Positions 45,949 through 54,868 of a stretch of DNA of 64,000 nt are shown piece after piece. The first letter of the stretch is position 1; each line of letters begins with the position of its first letter. A program made the translations under genes and the position numbers. The notes under the pieces were generated by a model. The model was given only the letters and a program-made list of their open reading frames with translations, was not told where the DNA came from and searched no databases. This stretch comes from JAJDUF01 sp965214295 (lineage in GTDB: Bacteria; Chloroflexota; UBA11872; UBA12225; JAJDUF01): the NCBI GenBank assembly GCA_965214295.1, contig OZ243944.1, forward strand, positions 3,100,001 to 3,164,000. The letters are read 5' to 3'.

Positions 45949-46953
45949 TCACATCGCGCCAACGGCCTCGTCAACCATGTCGAAGACCGTCCGCTGGGGA
46001 TGGTAGCCCCACATGCGCTGCGCTTTGGCCGTGCTGTGGTACCAGGCGGGGCGAGCCGTCGGCAGGCACGCCGGCACGTAGCTCAGGTCTAGCTCGGCGG
46101 CGATGTACGGCACCAACTCGGCGAGGGAGAAGGGCGCGGGGCCGCTGAGGTTGAATGCCTGGCCGACTGCAGCGGGCACGTCCAACACCTGCACGCAACC
46201 CGCGGCGATGTCACGGGCATCGGCCCATTGCCGGATTTCCGGGCGGCCGGCCCGGTCGGCCAGGATGACCAACTGCTCGCTGCCGTTGTCGAGGCGCTTG
46301 AGGAGCGCCAACGACTCGGCTTCTTCCGGCGTGGGACTGGGCACACCGGCAAGCTGATCGGTCGCCGCGCGCAGGAAGAGCCAGCGGGCAAACGTGCTCG
46401 TGGGTGTGACCAGCTCACGCGCGTCCGCGGTGGCCCCAAAGCGCAGGATCGTGACCGGAAGCGCGTAGCCGCGCCAGAAGGACAGGCATAGCTCCTCGGC
46501 GCACACCTTGCTGGCGCCGTAGATCGTCCCCGGGACCCGGGGATGCGCCTCGTCTATAGGCAGATAGCAGGGGCCGGCCGTGCCGCCGCGGAGGTAGACG
46601 GCATCGCTGCTGGCGTAGACGAAACGCCGGAGGTGGGGGGCATGATCGCGCACCGCCATCAGGAGGTCGAAGGTGCCCCGGACGTTGTATTCGAAGAACT
46701 GCTCGTCCGTGTTCCCGCGCGAGGTCAGTGCCCCGCCCAGGTGATACACCGCCTCGACGCCGCGCGCCGCCATCGTCACAGCTGCCGGCGACTCCAGTCG
46801 TCCGGTGACGTGCTCGACGCCGAGGTCGTCAAGCACCGCGGCGCGCGGGTCGCCGGGCACGACGAGGGCACGCACGGTATGCCCGGCCCGGACGAGCGCC
46901 CGCGTCAGGTGGGAGCCGATGCGCCCCGTGGCGCCGGTGACGAGAACCAGCAT
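45949..46953 (-). CDS. NAD(P)-dependent epimerase/dehydratase (extended SDR)
   Basis: A 334-residue protein. VLVTGATGRIGSHL binds the dinucleotide, VYASSDAVY carries the catalytic Ser/Tyr region and YGASKVCAEEL the YxxxK pair. It modifies a nucleotide sugar or similar ketone/alcohol; substrate unknown. It is last in a run of six minus-strand genes from 50776. Confidence 0.88.
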   Translation of the reverse strand: MLVLVTGATGRIGSHLTRALVRAGHTVRALVVPGDPRAAVLDDLGVEHVTGRLESPAAVTMAARGVEAVYHLGGALTSRGNTDEQFFEYNVRGTFDLLMAVRDHAPHLRRFVYASSDAVYLRGGTAGPCYLPIDEAHPRVPGTIYGASKVCAEELCLSFWRGYALPVTILRFGATADARELVTPTSTFARWLFLRAATDQLAGVPSPTPEEAESLALLKRLDNGSEQLVILADRAGRPEIRQWADARDIAAGCVQVLDVPAAVGQAFNLSGPAPFSLAELVPYIAAELDLSYVPACLPTARPAWYHSTAKAQRMWGYHPQRTVFDMVDEAVGAM

Positions 46954-47006
46954 CAGGAGACGGCCGTTTTCACTAGGATGTCATCGGTAAACAGTGTTCG
47001 GCTTCC

Positions 47007-47240
47007 CTAGCGCGGGCTGGCTAGTGGCGCCCCTGGCTCGTCATCGAGCGGCAAGGCCACCGTTTCGACGTGCCGCAGGCCCAGCTTGCGAGAGGCGTGC
47101 TCGATATCGATTCCGACCACATCGCCGGCCGCATCGAAGTCAATGACGAGGTTATCGGCGACCTCGTGGGAGTCGGCGCTTGGCCGTTCGTTCAACTCGA
47201 TATACAGCGAGTCGGTCTCGGGGTAGTAGTGGAGCTTCAT
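47007..47240 (-). CDS. DUF2283 protein
   Basis: A 77-residue protein, the normal size for DUF2283. MKLHYYPETDSLYIELNERPSA and NLVIDFDAAGDVVGIDIEHASRKL are the two signature blocks. GGAGAAG precedes the ATG. Function unknown; it sits in a metabolic gene run. Confidence 0.85.
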   Translation of the reverse strand: MKLHYYPETDSLYIELNERPSADSHEVADNLVIDFDAAGDVVGIDIEHASRKLGLRHVETVALPLDDEPGAPLASPR

Positions 47241-47278
47241 CGGGGCTTCTCCATGCGTGCTGTGGCAAGACTCAGCGG

Positions 47279-48304
47279 CTACAGTCGTGACGCGAGGCCG
47301 CCGATGATGGTGTCCAGGTGCATGACGAACTCCAGGGTCAACTCGATCTGCGCTCCCAGTGTCGCATAGCGGGGCCAGTGCCAGTGCCCGGCCGGTTGCT
47401 GGGTTCGCACGTACCAGTCGCCCAGGCGGTAGGTCCAGCGCAGATACGCCTCTTCTCCAGTGATCTGGTACAGCAGCGCACTGCCCCAGCTACTCTTGCA
47501 CACTTGCGGATACTTGAACTGGTGCTCGGTCGCACTCATCGAGAACGCTTGGTACCGGCGGGCGAGGGCGAGGTACTGCTCGTGCGGCTCGACCAAGTAG
47601 AGCCGGCACAGAAAGCCGGCCGCAATGCCTCCAATCGTCCAGCGCTGCGGCCGGTCCACTTGGTTCTCCACGAGGTAGGCCGTCTGCCGCTCCGCAGGGA
47701 ACTCGCGGATGGGGGCTTGCTCGGCGCGTGACCAGGCGTAGTAGAAACGCTGCGGCAGCTCCTCCTGCGCCGCGTAGAGGGCGTGCAAGTACCGATACAC
47801 GTCCCGTGCCGGTTCGAGGGCGCCGGTCTGGAGGCAGGCAAACCCCGGCCCGCACGTGTAGGGCAGGTCCATGTAGTCGCTCTTGCTGCCGTCGGCGAGG
47901 CGGTCGTTGGCAAAGCCGCCCGAACGCGGATCGCGCCAGGAAAGGAGATCGGGCAGCAGCCCATAGCTCAGGTCGTATTGCAGCGCCAGGTGCGCGCCGA
48001 CGATCAACGCGGAATTGCGGTAGGCATAGGCATCATCGAAGAGACGATACGGCCCCTCGATCCGGCCGTCGGGGGTGAGCATGTGGCGCCTGATCCAGCC
48101 GCAGACGGCGCTGGCGGCGGCCATCTCGCCGGTCACGGCGAAGGTCCAGGGTGCGCGGTAGAAGTGGTAGCCTTGCTCCGGCTTGCCGAGCGATCCGTCG
48201 GCGTGGAGATGCCGGAGCAGCCACGCCACGCCGCGGCGTTGGGCGGCGCGGTAGGCTTGGACCTTTTCCGGCTTTACCGGAGCCGCCGACTGGTCGTTTG
48301 GCAT
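47279..48304 (-). CDS. Alpha/alpha-toroid protein (terpene-cyclase/glucosidase-like fold), unknown substrate
   Basis: A 341-residue protein starting at ATG 48304, which follows GGGAGG. The sequence has repeated paired helices with Trp/Tyr-rich turns (GVAWLLRHLHADGSLGK, FYRAPWTFAVTGEMAAASAVCGWI, WTIGGIAAGFLCRLYLV, SSWGSALLYQITGEEAYLRW), as in alpha/alpha-barrel proteins. No catalytic DxDD motif of squalene-hopene cyclases is present. I do not recognise the specific family. Neighbouring phosphotriesterase and aminotransferase genes suggest catabolism. Confidence 0.65.
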   Translation of the reverse strand: MPNDQSAAPVKPEKVQAYRAAQRRGVAWLLRHLHADGSLGKPEQGYHFYRAPWTFAVTGEMAAASAVCGWIRRHMLTPDGRIEGPYRLFDDAYAYRNSALIVGAHLALQYDLSYGLLPDLLSWRDPRSGGFANDRLADGSKSDYMDLPYTCGPGFACLQTGALEPARDVYRYLHALYAAQEELPQRFYYAWSRAEQAPIREFPAERQTAYLVENQVDRPQRWTIGGIAAGFLCRLYLVEPHEQYLALARRYQAFSMSATEHQFKYPQVCKSSWGSALLYQITGEEAYLRWTYRLGDWYVRTQQPAGHWHWPRYATLGAQIELTLEFVMHLDTIIGGLASRL

Positions 48305-48330
48305 CACACTGGCCTCCCTATGGTCCCGGA

Positions 48331-48432
48331 CCTCACCCCCCGGCCCCCTCTCCAAATGTTGGAGAGGGGGAGGAGGGCCTGGAACAGGCCCTCCGAATGG
48401 CCCTGGATTCCCGCTTTCGCGGGAATGACGAG
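48331..48432. repeat. Intergenic repeat module
   Basis: CCCCCTCTCCAAATGTTGGA hairpin followed by GGATTCCCGCTTTCGCGGGA, the same order as the larger composite modules but without the AAGGGTAGGTTTTT part. Confidence 0.6.
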
Positions 48433-48445
48433 GTAGGAAGGGGTG

Positions 48446-49372
48446 TCAGAAGGTCAGCACCCGACGGGGGTTCTCCACCAGGATTGTCCTGACATCGGCC
48501 TCGGTCAGGCCCGCTGCGTGCAGCAGGGGAACAAACTCGCGTAGCAAGTAATCGTAGCCATGCCCGCCGTGCCAGTGCAACAGCGTGGTCCGGCAAATAT
48601 CCATCGAGATCAGCACCCGATCACGGTGTCCGGCCCGGACCAAGGCCGCAACGGTGCGGACGCGCTGGTGCTCCGGCTGCATGCCGGCGCCGGACGGCCA
48701 GCCGACGTGATCGATCTGCACGTAGACGCCGGTCGCGGCGAGGGCTTGCTCGAGACGAATGTCGCGCCGCTCCCCCACGTGACCGACGATGATCCGGTCG
48801 GACGGCACGCCTTCTTCGTGCAGCAGCGCCACCTGCTCCAACGCAAGGTCGCCGAAATGGGTGGTATGGGTCGTGATGGCGGCACCGGTCGCCCGCTGCG
48901 CCCGCGCCCCGGCCCGAAACACCCGCTCCTCGGCCGGCGTGATATGGAAGCGCTCGGTGCCTAGCTCACCGATAATCCCCGGCTTGACCCCAGTGCCGTC
49001 GGCACCGTCGGCAAACTCGCGAATGATCCGGTCGGCGAGCCGATTGGTGCTCAACTCGTAGATTTCGCGCGGATAGACCCGCTCGCGGTACCAGCCTGCA
49101 CCCATGATGATATGCAAGCCGGTAGCCTCGGCCAGCCGCCGCAGGCCGGCGGGGTTGCGGCCGGCCCCGCCGGTCGTCACGTCCACCACGGCGTTGCCAC
49201 CGGCCTGGCGGTACCGCGCCAACTCCTCCGCTTGCAATTCCTCATCGTCGAGGATGCCGGTGTAGGTGGTGCAGCCACCGGCAGCCCAGAGATCGCAGAG
49301 GGTGTGCTCGTGCATCAAGGTGACGCCGAGGGTCTCCGGGTCAATAGACCCGGTGACGGTCCGAATGGCCAT
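48446..49372 (-). CDS. Phosphotriesterase-family metal hydrolase
   Basis: A 308-residue TIM-barrel amidohydrolase. The metal ligands are HEH (His21, His23), histidines in THTTHFGD and VGHVGERRD, and the aspartate in ISMDICR. At the position of the bridging carboxylated lysine of classical phosphotriesterases the sequence reads IIGELGTERF, with glutamate, as in the homology-protein branch. It may act on lactones or phosphate esters. It starts 12 bp after the class III aminotransferase. Confidence 0.88.
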   Translation of the reverse strand: MAIRTVTGSIDPETLGVTLMHEHTLCDLWAAGGCTTYTGILDDEELQAEELARYRQAGGNAVVDVTTGGAGRNPAGLRRLAEATGLHIIMGAGWYRERVYPREIYELSTNRLADRIIREFADGADGTGVKPGIIGELGTERFHITPAEERVFRAGARAQRATGAAITTHTTHFGDLALEQVALLHEEGVPSDRIIVGHVGERRDIRLEQALAATGVYVQIDHVGWPSGAGMQPEHQRVRTVAALVRAGHRDRVLISMDICRTTLLHWHGGHGYDYLLREFVPLLHAAGLTEADVRTILVENPRRVLTF

Positions 49373-49384
49373 AGCTCGTACCTC

Positions 49385-50776
49385 TCAAACCGGCTGTGCC
49401 GCTGCCCGTTGCACCCGCAAGAGCACCGGTGCTGCGGCCGCAATCGCTGGCCGGCACGCGGCCAATACGGCACCTAGCTCAGTGGCCAGCAGGTCAATCT
49501 CCGCCTCCTCCATGATCGTCGAGACGGCCAGCAGCCCGGTGGCTTTGATGCCGCGATTGAGTAACGCCAGGGAGATCAGCCGCAGTACCTCTTTGGCGCC
49601 GGCCGCGGCGGTGGGATCGGCGGCTGGCTGCCGGGGCAGATCGAGCGACACCAGCGAGACGATGGCGTTCACCTCGAACGCCAGGCCGCAGTCGGCAACC
49701 ACGGCGACAAGCCGGTCACGGAGGTAGTCGCCGAGGGCCGCGAGCCGGGCAAAGACGTCGGGAGTGAGCAGCTCCAGGGAGACCAACCCGGCCGCCATCG
49801 TGAGCGGATTGCCGTTGAAGGTGCCGGCATGGGGCACCAGCGGTGGATCGCCAGCGGCAAACAGTTCCATAATGTCGGCCCGGCCCCCGAAAGCGCCCAC
49901 CGGGAGGCCACCACCGACGATCTTGCCCATGGCCGTGAGGTCCGGCACCACTCCATAGTAATCCTGGGCGCCGCCCATGGCGATACGCAGCGTAATCACC
50001 TCGTCGAAGATCAGCAGCACGTCGTTGTCGCGCGTCACCTCGCGCAAGCACGCGAGATACCCTGGCGAGGGCAGGTGCAGCCCACCACGAGTTACGACCG
50101 GGTTGACCAATACGGCCGCAAGCTCGTGCCGATGCTGCGTAACGAGCCGGTGGGCGGCGGCCCGGTCGTCGAAGGGCATCGTGAGCACGTTGTCGGCCAT
50201 GCTGCGCGGTACGCCGCGGGAAGTTGGTGACGGTCGCGCGGTAGGGGCGGTGCCGTTCGCGCTATCCGACGCGCCATCGAACTCGACGCCCTCGTAGCTC
50301 CCATGATAGGCGCTATCCATTTTGACGATCCGGTCGCGGCCCGTGAATGCTCGCGCGGCCTTGATGGCGTTCATGTTGGCCTCGGTACCGGAATTGCAAA
50401 AACGCACTAGCTCTAGGGAAGGCACGCGCTCGCACAGCAGTTGGGCGAGCCGCGCCTGCGACTCGTGCGGGGCATGCCAGCCGGTGCCACGGGCGGCTTG
50501 TTGCCGGATGGCGCGGACCAGCGCGGGGTGGGCGTGGCCATGGATGAGGGAGGTGGCATTGTTCGTGAAGTCGAGCAGCCGGTTGCCGTCCACGTCGTAG
50601 AGGTAGCTGCCCGCGCCGCGGTCCATGTAGGTGGGGTAGGGCGCAAACAGCGTGCCGGTGCGCGTATCGCCGCCGGGCAGCCACGCTTGGGCGCGCTCGA
50701 GCAGTACACGCGACCGCGGCGTGCGGCGGCGGTACTCGTTCTCGATGCGTTGGCGAAGCTCGTCGAGCGCTGTCAT
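49385..50776 (-). CDS. Class III aminotransferase / glutamate-1-semialdehyde aminomutase-like
   Basis: A 463-residue PLP enzyme. GGDTRTGTLFAPYPTYMDRGAGSYLYDVDGN, FCNSGTEANMNAIKAARAFTGR, LIFDEVITLRIA and the lysine motif LTAMGKIVGGGLPVGAFGG are typical of the HemL-like branch. It is not likely to be the haem enzyme itself, since it sits among catabolic genes; a role on an amino acid or amine is more probable. AGGAGAAAG precedes the ATG. Residues about 155-175 form a low-complexity insert (DSANGTAPTARPSPTSRG). Confidence 0.87.
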   Translation of the reverse strand: MTALDELRQRIENEYRRRTPRSRVLLERAQAWLPGGDTRTGTLFAPYPTYMDRGAGSYLYDVDGNRLLDFTNNATSLIHGHAHPALVRAIRQQAARGTGWHAPHESQARLAQLLCERVPSLELVRFCNSGTEANMNAIKAARAFTGRDRIVKMDSAYHGSYEGVEFDGASDSANGTAPTARPSPTSRGVPRSMADNVLTMPFDDRAAAHRLVTQHRHELAAVLVNPVVTRGGLHLPSPGYLACLREVTRDNDVLLIFDEVITLRIAMGGAQDYYGVVPDLTAMGKIVGGGLPVGAFGGRADIMELFAAGDPPLVPHAGTFNGNPLTMAAGLVSLELLTPDVFARLAALGDYLRDRLVAVVADCGLAFEVNAIVSLVSLDLPRQPAADPTAAAGAKEVLRLISLALLNRGIKATGLLAVSTIMEEAEIDLLATELGAVLAACRPAIAAAAPVLLRVQRAAAQPV

Positions 50777-50957
50777 GGTCTTTCTCCTGCCGTCATTCCG
50801 GCCCCCACCCTAGCCCTCCCCCGTGCTCACGCACAGGGGAGGGAACATGCCGTCTCCCTGCGGAGCGGGGGGCCAGAGGGGGCACACGGTCGGGCAACCT
50901 AGCGAGAGCCGGCGGCGTAGAGCTGGCGAGCGCCAGGAACGCAGCGAGGGTGTCCCG
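50777..50957. repeat. Intergenic repeat
   Basis: CCCTCCCCCGTGCTCACGCA and GGAGGGAACATGCCGTCTCC belong to the long hairpin family also found around 31330-31400, 33640-33735 and 61783-61870. Confidence 0.5.
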
Positions 50958-51503
50958 TCAACCACCGGTCAGCTTGAGGAACGCCGCCAGTGCGGCCAGG
51001 CCGGCGATCACGATGGCGGCCAGCCGCCAGGTCAGCGCATTGATGACGTTCGCCATGTCGGCCTTGGTTGCCAAGTGCGGCAGCGTAGCCTCGACACGGA
51101 CCAGGCGGGTATCCAGTTGTGCTACATGCGTAACCAGCCGCTCCAAGAGCGCACCCTGTTGCTCCACCTGCGTACCCAACTGCTCCAGGCGTGTCTCCTG
51201 CCGCGCCACCTGCGTACCCAGCTGTGCCACCTGTGTACCCAGCCGCTCCAAGAGCGTACCCTGTTGCTCCACCTGCGTACCCAACTGCTCCAGGCGTGTA
51301 TCCTGCCGCGCCACCTGGGTACCCAACTGTGCCACCTGCGTACTCAGCCGCTCCAGGCGTGCCTCCAGCCGCTCCAGGCGTGCCTCCAGCCGCCCCAGGC
51401 GCGTATCCTGCTGCTCCAGGTGGTTGTCTACTCGTTCCAGGTGGTTGTCTACTCGTTCACGCCAGGCCGCCGTTGGCGTAGCCGTCGTCTCAACTGCTGC
51501 CAT
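50958..51503 (-). CDS. Coiled-coil protein with C-terminal membrane anchor
   Basis: A 181-residue protein starting at ATG 51503 with AAAGGGAG upstream. Residues about 15-135 are a continuous heptad coil made of near-identical units (LEQLGTQVEQQG, LLERLGTQVAQLGTQVARQ), with a 35-residue (105-bp) repeat present twice. The last 25 residues (RLAAIVIAGLAALAAFLKL) form one membrane helix. Its build is like the DUF1640-type coiled-coil membrane proteins; function unknown. Confidence 0.75.
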   Translation of the reverse strand: MAAVETTATPTAAWRERVDNHLERVDNHLEQQDTRLGRLEARLERLEARLERLSTQVAQLGTQVARQDTRLEQLGTQVEQQGTLLERLGTQVAQLGTQVARQETRLEQLGTQVEQQGALLERLVTHVAQLDTRLVRVEATLPHLATKADMANVINALTWRLAAIVIAGLAALAAFLKLTGG

Positions 51504-51542
51504 CCTGCTGCTCCCTTTCTGCCCGTGCAACTGCGCTCTCAC

Positions 51543-51716
51543 TAGGCCGGAAACGCGCCGCGAGGCCAGCGGGGCACCGGCGTTTCCCTTACCGTAAGCT
51601 CTCCCGATTGTACCATACGTTTTGGAATATGCACAAATCGGCGTTCCGTCAAAAGCGGAGTGTGCAGTTCTGGTGGTCGCACCGGTTGCCAGGTGCAGAC
51701 GTTTGCCAAGCTAACC
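51543..51716. other. Short gap, nothing recognised
   Basis: The stretch upstream of the coiled-coil gene has moderate GC content and no recognised repeat or gene. Confidence 0.4.
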
Positions 51717-52694
51717 TCAGGAGCTTGCAAAGCCGGCGGCGTAGAGCTGGCGGGCACGCTGCACGAGGTCGGGGGGCAGAGTGGATGGGGTACACGCAGC
51801 GGCGTTCGCGGCCAGCTCTGCCGATCCCATAATCCCCGTGACCATCGAGCCGACCGCCTCGAACGACAGGACAAACTGCATCGCCGCAGCCGCCAGGGAG
51901 GGCGCCGCACCGTCGCCGACGAGAAAACTCAAGGCATCGGCTTTCTGCACGATGTCTTGGAGCTGCTCGGCCGAGGTGGCCCGCCGGCGGTCGTGCTGCT
52001 CGAACGGCTCGCGGCCGGCCCGCGCCGCGGCCACGACCGGGTCCAGGAGATAGCCGCCGCCGAACGGCGAGCGCGGCAGGAGGCCGGTGCCGTGCTGCTT
52101 GGCCAGCGGGAACAGCACGTCGAGGGGACTCTGATCGAGCAGGCTGAACGGGAACTCGACGACCTCAACGCCCTGCTCGCGGATGGCTGTCGCGGCCCCG
52201 CTCGCGCTGTGCGAAACGCCCCACGAGCGGATTTTCCCGGCCTGTTGTAGCTCGCGCAGCGCCGCAAACGGCTCCGGTTGCTCCAGGACGTGCTCCGGGG
52301 TGTCGTGGAGCAGGTACACGTCAATGTAGTCGGTGTGGAGCCGCCGCAGGCTCATATCACAGGCTATTTTCAGGTAGTCGGGGGAGTGGTTCTGGTATTG
52401 CCAGTGCAGCACCGTCTGGGCGCCGTCAATGCCGGGGATGTAGCCGGCCTTGGTGATATAGATAACGTCGTGCCGATGCCGCTCGAAGGCCGCGCCCAGT
52501 AGCACTTCCGAGCGACCGTTGCCGTAGGCATCGGAGCAGTCGTAGGTCGTAATCCCCAAGTCGAGGGCCTGGCGCAATAAGGCAACGGCATCCTCGGCGG
52601 CGATAGGCCCCCAAGAGAGGCCGCCGATCTCCCAGGTGCCAAAACATAGCGCCGAGACCGGCAGGCCGGTCCTGCCCAGCGTGCGCGTTTCCAT
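51717..52694 (-). CDS. Aldo/keto reductase
   Basis: A 325-residue TIM-barrel oxidoreductase. TRTLGRTGLPVSALCFGTWEIGG, the catalytic region TTYDCSDAYGNGRSE (Asp, Tyr), TKAGY (Lys82) and VYLLHD (His) complete the tetrad. It reduces a carbonyl with NADPH. AAAGGAG precedes; the ATG at 52694 directly follows an in-frame GTG. Confidence 0.9.
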   Translation of the reverse strand: METRTLGRTGLPVSALCFGTWEIGGLSWGPIAAEDAVALLRQALDLGITTYDCSDAYGNGRSEVLLGAAFERHRHDVIYITKAGYIPGIDGAQTVLHWQYQNHSPDYLKIACDMSLRRLHTDYIDVYLLHDTPEHVLEQPEPFAALRELQQAGKIRSWGVSHSASGAATAIREQGVEVVEFPFSLLDQSPLDVLFPLAKQHGTGLLPRSPFGGGYLLDPVVAAARAGREPFEQHDRRRATSAEQLQDIVQKADALSFLVGDGAAPSLAAAAMQFVLSFEAVGSMVTGIMGSAELAANAAACTPSTLPPDLVQRARQLYAAGFASS

Positions 52695-52972
52695 CACTCG
52701 TCTCCTTTACTTCATCGGTACTTCGTCGGCTCGGATGAACGGTGTCCAGTGCTCAGGATACCCATTCCAGGCCAGATAGGAACAGGCGGTGTGTCCCACG
52801 TGGCCCTTGTTGTCAGCATCAGGATTTACGGGATGGAAGGATGGGCAGGATAGGTGGCCCTCCATTCTGGGTATCCCCGCATTCTGAAAGTCCTGATGCT
52901 GAAGCGGAATGCCGCCCGGCTGGCTGCGGAACATGACGACCCGGCGCTGCGCTTCGGGAATACCCGGCAGGA
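52695..52972. repeat. Gene-free stretch with a 90-bp inverted-repeat element
   Basis: TCAGCATCAGGA (52813-52824) and TCCTGATGCTGA (52891-52902) are perfect 12-bp terminal inverted repeats of a 90-bp element related to 43752-43843. No gene is seen. Confidence 0.65.
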
Positions 52973-53001
52973 TTGACAGCAGGGATACGGATAAATATAT
53001 T
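52973..53001 (+). promoter_or_regulatory. Near-consensus sigma-70 promoter for the coiled-coil pair
   Basis: TTGACA (52973-52978) and TATATT (52996-53001) are exactly 17 bases apart, reading towards the gene at 53075. The best promoter match in the window; it predicts an untranslated leader of about 65 bases. Confidence 0.7.
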
Positions 53002-53074
53002 GGGGTGACTTGGCGTGGGGCATCGCTGCCGCGCCGGGCGCGTTCGCGCCACCGGGGTCAACGCGGAGGGCTAG

Positions 53075-54529
53075 ATGGCGAACGAGCAGATTGAGCAGGC
53101 CGTGCGTGAGGTCATCGGGCCGGAGGCCAGTCCGCGCAAAGTACAAGCGCTGGTGTGGGCAGTGGATCGGTATGGGATCGAGTGGCTGAAGACCTACCAG
53201 CAGCGCCAGCAGACGCGGGCAGCCACGGCCCGGCGGTACACGAGCCGGCAGCAAATCACCCTGGACTGGGCCGACGTGGAAGCCTGGGTGAAGCGCCAGC
53301 CGCATACATCCGAGAACTGGGCAGTTGGTGGCTATTACACCGACTGTCCCGTGTCCACACACAAGACGGACGACCTCATCAGCGTCTGGGCTGGCAAGGA
53401 CGGGGGCCTCGGCCTGAAGTGCTGGGGGAGTTGCACGTACAATGACATCCACAAGGCACTCGCCGACGACATCAAGACCGGCGCCTCGTCCGTCACCGAG
53501 CCGCCGGCTGCCGCCGATGCTCGGATTAAGGAGCTTGAGGAGTCCCTAGCTGCCGCCAACGACAGGGCAAGCCAAAGTGATCGGGAGCGTGCCGCTCTTG
53601 AGAACAGCAATGGGGAAATGCAGGACGAACTAGAAACTCTGAGAGGTGACAAAGACGATTTGGCGAATAAGTTGGATATGAAGGTGGATGAAGTCGATGC
53701 AATCCAAGAAGAGAAGTCCAGCCTAGAGAATAGTCTATCTGTTGCCAAAGACCGTCGTGATCAGCTTAAGAAAGAACGTGACTCTGCCAAACGCAAGTTG
53801 TCCCGACGTGAGAAGAAGATTTCTGATCTTCAGAACGATGTTGAGAAACTCCAGGAAGAAAAATCCAGCCTGGAGACAAACCTGGCTGCCGCGTCCAAAG
53901 CAACACAAGATGATGCCAATAATGATCCAGAGCGCGCGTCCCTTGAGAACCGTATTCGGAACCTCCAGGCAGAGAAGTCCAGCCTAGAGAATAGGCTGTC
54001 TGCTGCCAAAGCCGAATCGGATGATCTGCTGGAAGCCGCCGAGGAAGAACGTGATCGGGAACGCAGTACTCGCATTGCCGCTGAGACCCGTGCTCGGGAT
54101 ATCGAAAGAGAGAAGTCACGCCTACAGACAACCCTGACTACCACCATAGCCAAACGCGATCAGGAACGCGCCGCTCGCATTGCTGCCACCAAGACCGAAC
54201 CTGAGTGGGGCGGAAATGGCCGGCTTTCCAGCGCCTGGCGCTTGCTCTCCAAGGATGATCCTACTTATGCCTTCATTGATGCCGTGTGTATCTTGGAAAA
54301 CGACTTGCACCAACTCGTGGGACATGGTCAGTGGCCGCGGCCAAAACTAGAAAGAATGCTGACGGCCGCATGTGAATTGCACTTCATCGACGAAAAAAAG
54401 CAGGGAAAACTGCAAGAAATGCGTAGAAAAAGGAACCGTATTCTTCACCAAAATCAGCGGTTGAGGGAGCCGCAAGCGCATAATGACCTGGCTTACCTGG
54501 AGCAGGTCATAGGCCAGCTAGGAACCTAG
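53075..54529 (+). CDS. CHC2-like zinc finger, long coiled coil and HEPN-like C-terminus; unknown system
   Basis: A 484-residue protein with GGAGGG before the ATG. Residues 1-75 are helical. Residues 87-130 (YTDCPVSTH...LKCWGSCTYNDIHKAL) resemble the primase CHC2 zinc finger, with Cys91, His96, Cys116 and Cys120 as ligands. Residues about 140-370 are a charged coiled coil with EEKSSLEN-like units repeated. The last 100 residues (FIDAVCILENDLHQLVG to VIGQLG) are helical and hold MRRKRNRILHQ, where Arg453 and His458 fit the RX4-6H motif of HEPN ribonucleases. The first 460 bases are GC-rich like the neighbours, the rest much richer in AT. Domain calls are by eye; no family was recognised. Confidence 0.75.
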   Translation: MANEQIEQAVREVIGPEASPRKVQALVWAVDRYGIEWLKTYQQRQQTRAATARRYTSRQQITLDWADVEAWVKRQPHTSENWAVGGYYTDCPVSTHKTDDLISVWAGKDGGLGLKCWGSCTYNDIHKALADDIKTGASSVTEPPAAADARIKELEESLAAANDRASQSDRERAALENSNGEMQDELETLRGDKDDLANKLDMKVDEVDAIQEEKSSLENSLSVAKDRRDQLKKERDSAKRKLSRREKKISDLQNDVEKLQEEKSSLETNLAAASKATQDDANNDPERASLENRIRNLQAEKSSLENRLSAAKAESDDLLEAAEEERDRERSTRIAAETRARDIEREKSRLQTTLTTTIAKRDQERAARIAATKTEPEWGGNGRLSSAWRLLSKDDPTYAFIDAVCILENDLHQLVGHGQWPRPKLERMLTAACELHFIDEKKQGKLQEMRRKRNRILHQNQRLREPQAHNDLAYLEQVIGQLGT

Positions 54530-54868
54530 CTGATCCTTTGTCAGCATCAGGATTTGCGGGATTAGATGATTGACAGGATTGGATTGGCCTACGTATCCTG
54601 TTCATCCTTGCATCCTGGATTCCCGCTTTCGCGGGAATGACGGTTCTGCAAAGAGTTCCCCGGGGGGACTGGATGGCGGCCTGCGCCGCCATGACGGGGG
54701 GAGGCGTGGCTGCCCGGGGGCTGGATTGCGGCCCCGTATCGGGGTACGGGACATGCTTGCGCCGCAATGACGGTAGGTGAGGCCGGCAGAGAGTGTGCTA
54801 GACTGGCGCGACTGGGTGGGTGGCTCAAGTGGTGAGCGCGTGGCGTTCGCACCAGCCAAGGGGGGATT
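54530..54868. repeat. Repeat-filled gap between the two coiled-coil genes
   Basis: A left-end fragment of the TCAGCATCAGGA element (54541-54610), then REP hairpins at 54613-54644 and 54666-54696 and a compound hairpin at 54720-54773 with an inner CCCCGTATCGGGG. The last 50 bases (GGCTCAAGTGGTGAGCGC) look like part of a tRNA but do not fold into one. Confidence 0.6.

Noticed and set aside
50823..51545. Plus-strand frames opposite the coiled-coil gene
   Set aside because: The repetitive Leu/Gln/Cys products mirror the heptad repeats of the minus-strand gene, which has a ribosome site and a membrane helix.
51656..51715. Further copy of the intragenic palindromic family
   Set aside because: GCCAGGTGCAGACG resembles one arm of copy 6, but no pairing partner lies within 100 bases.
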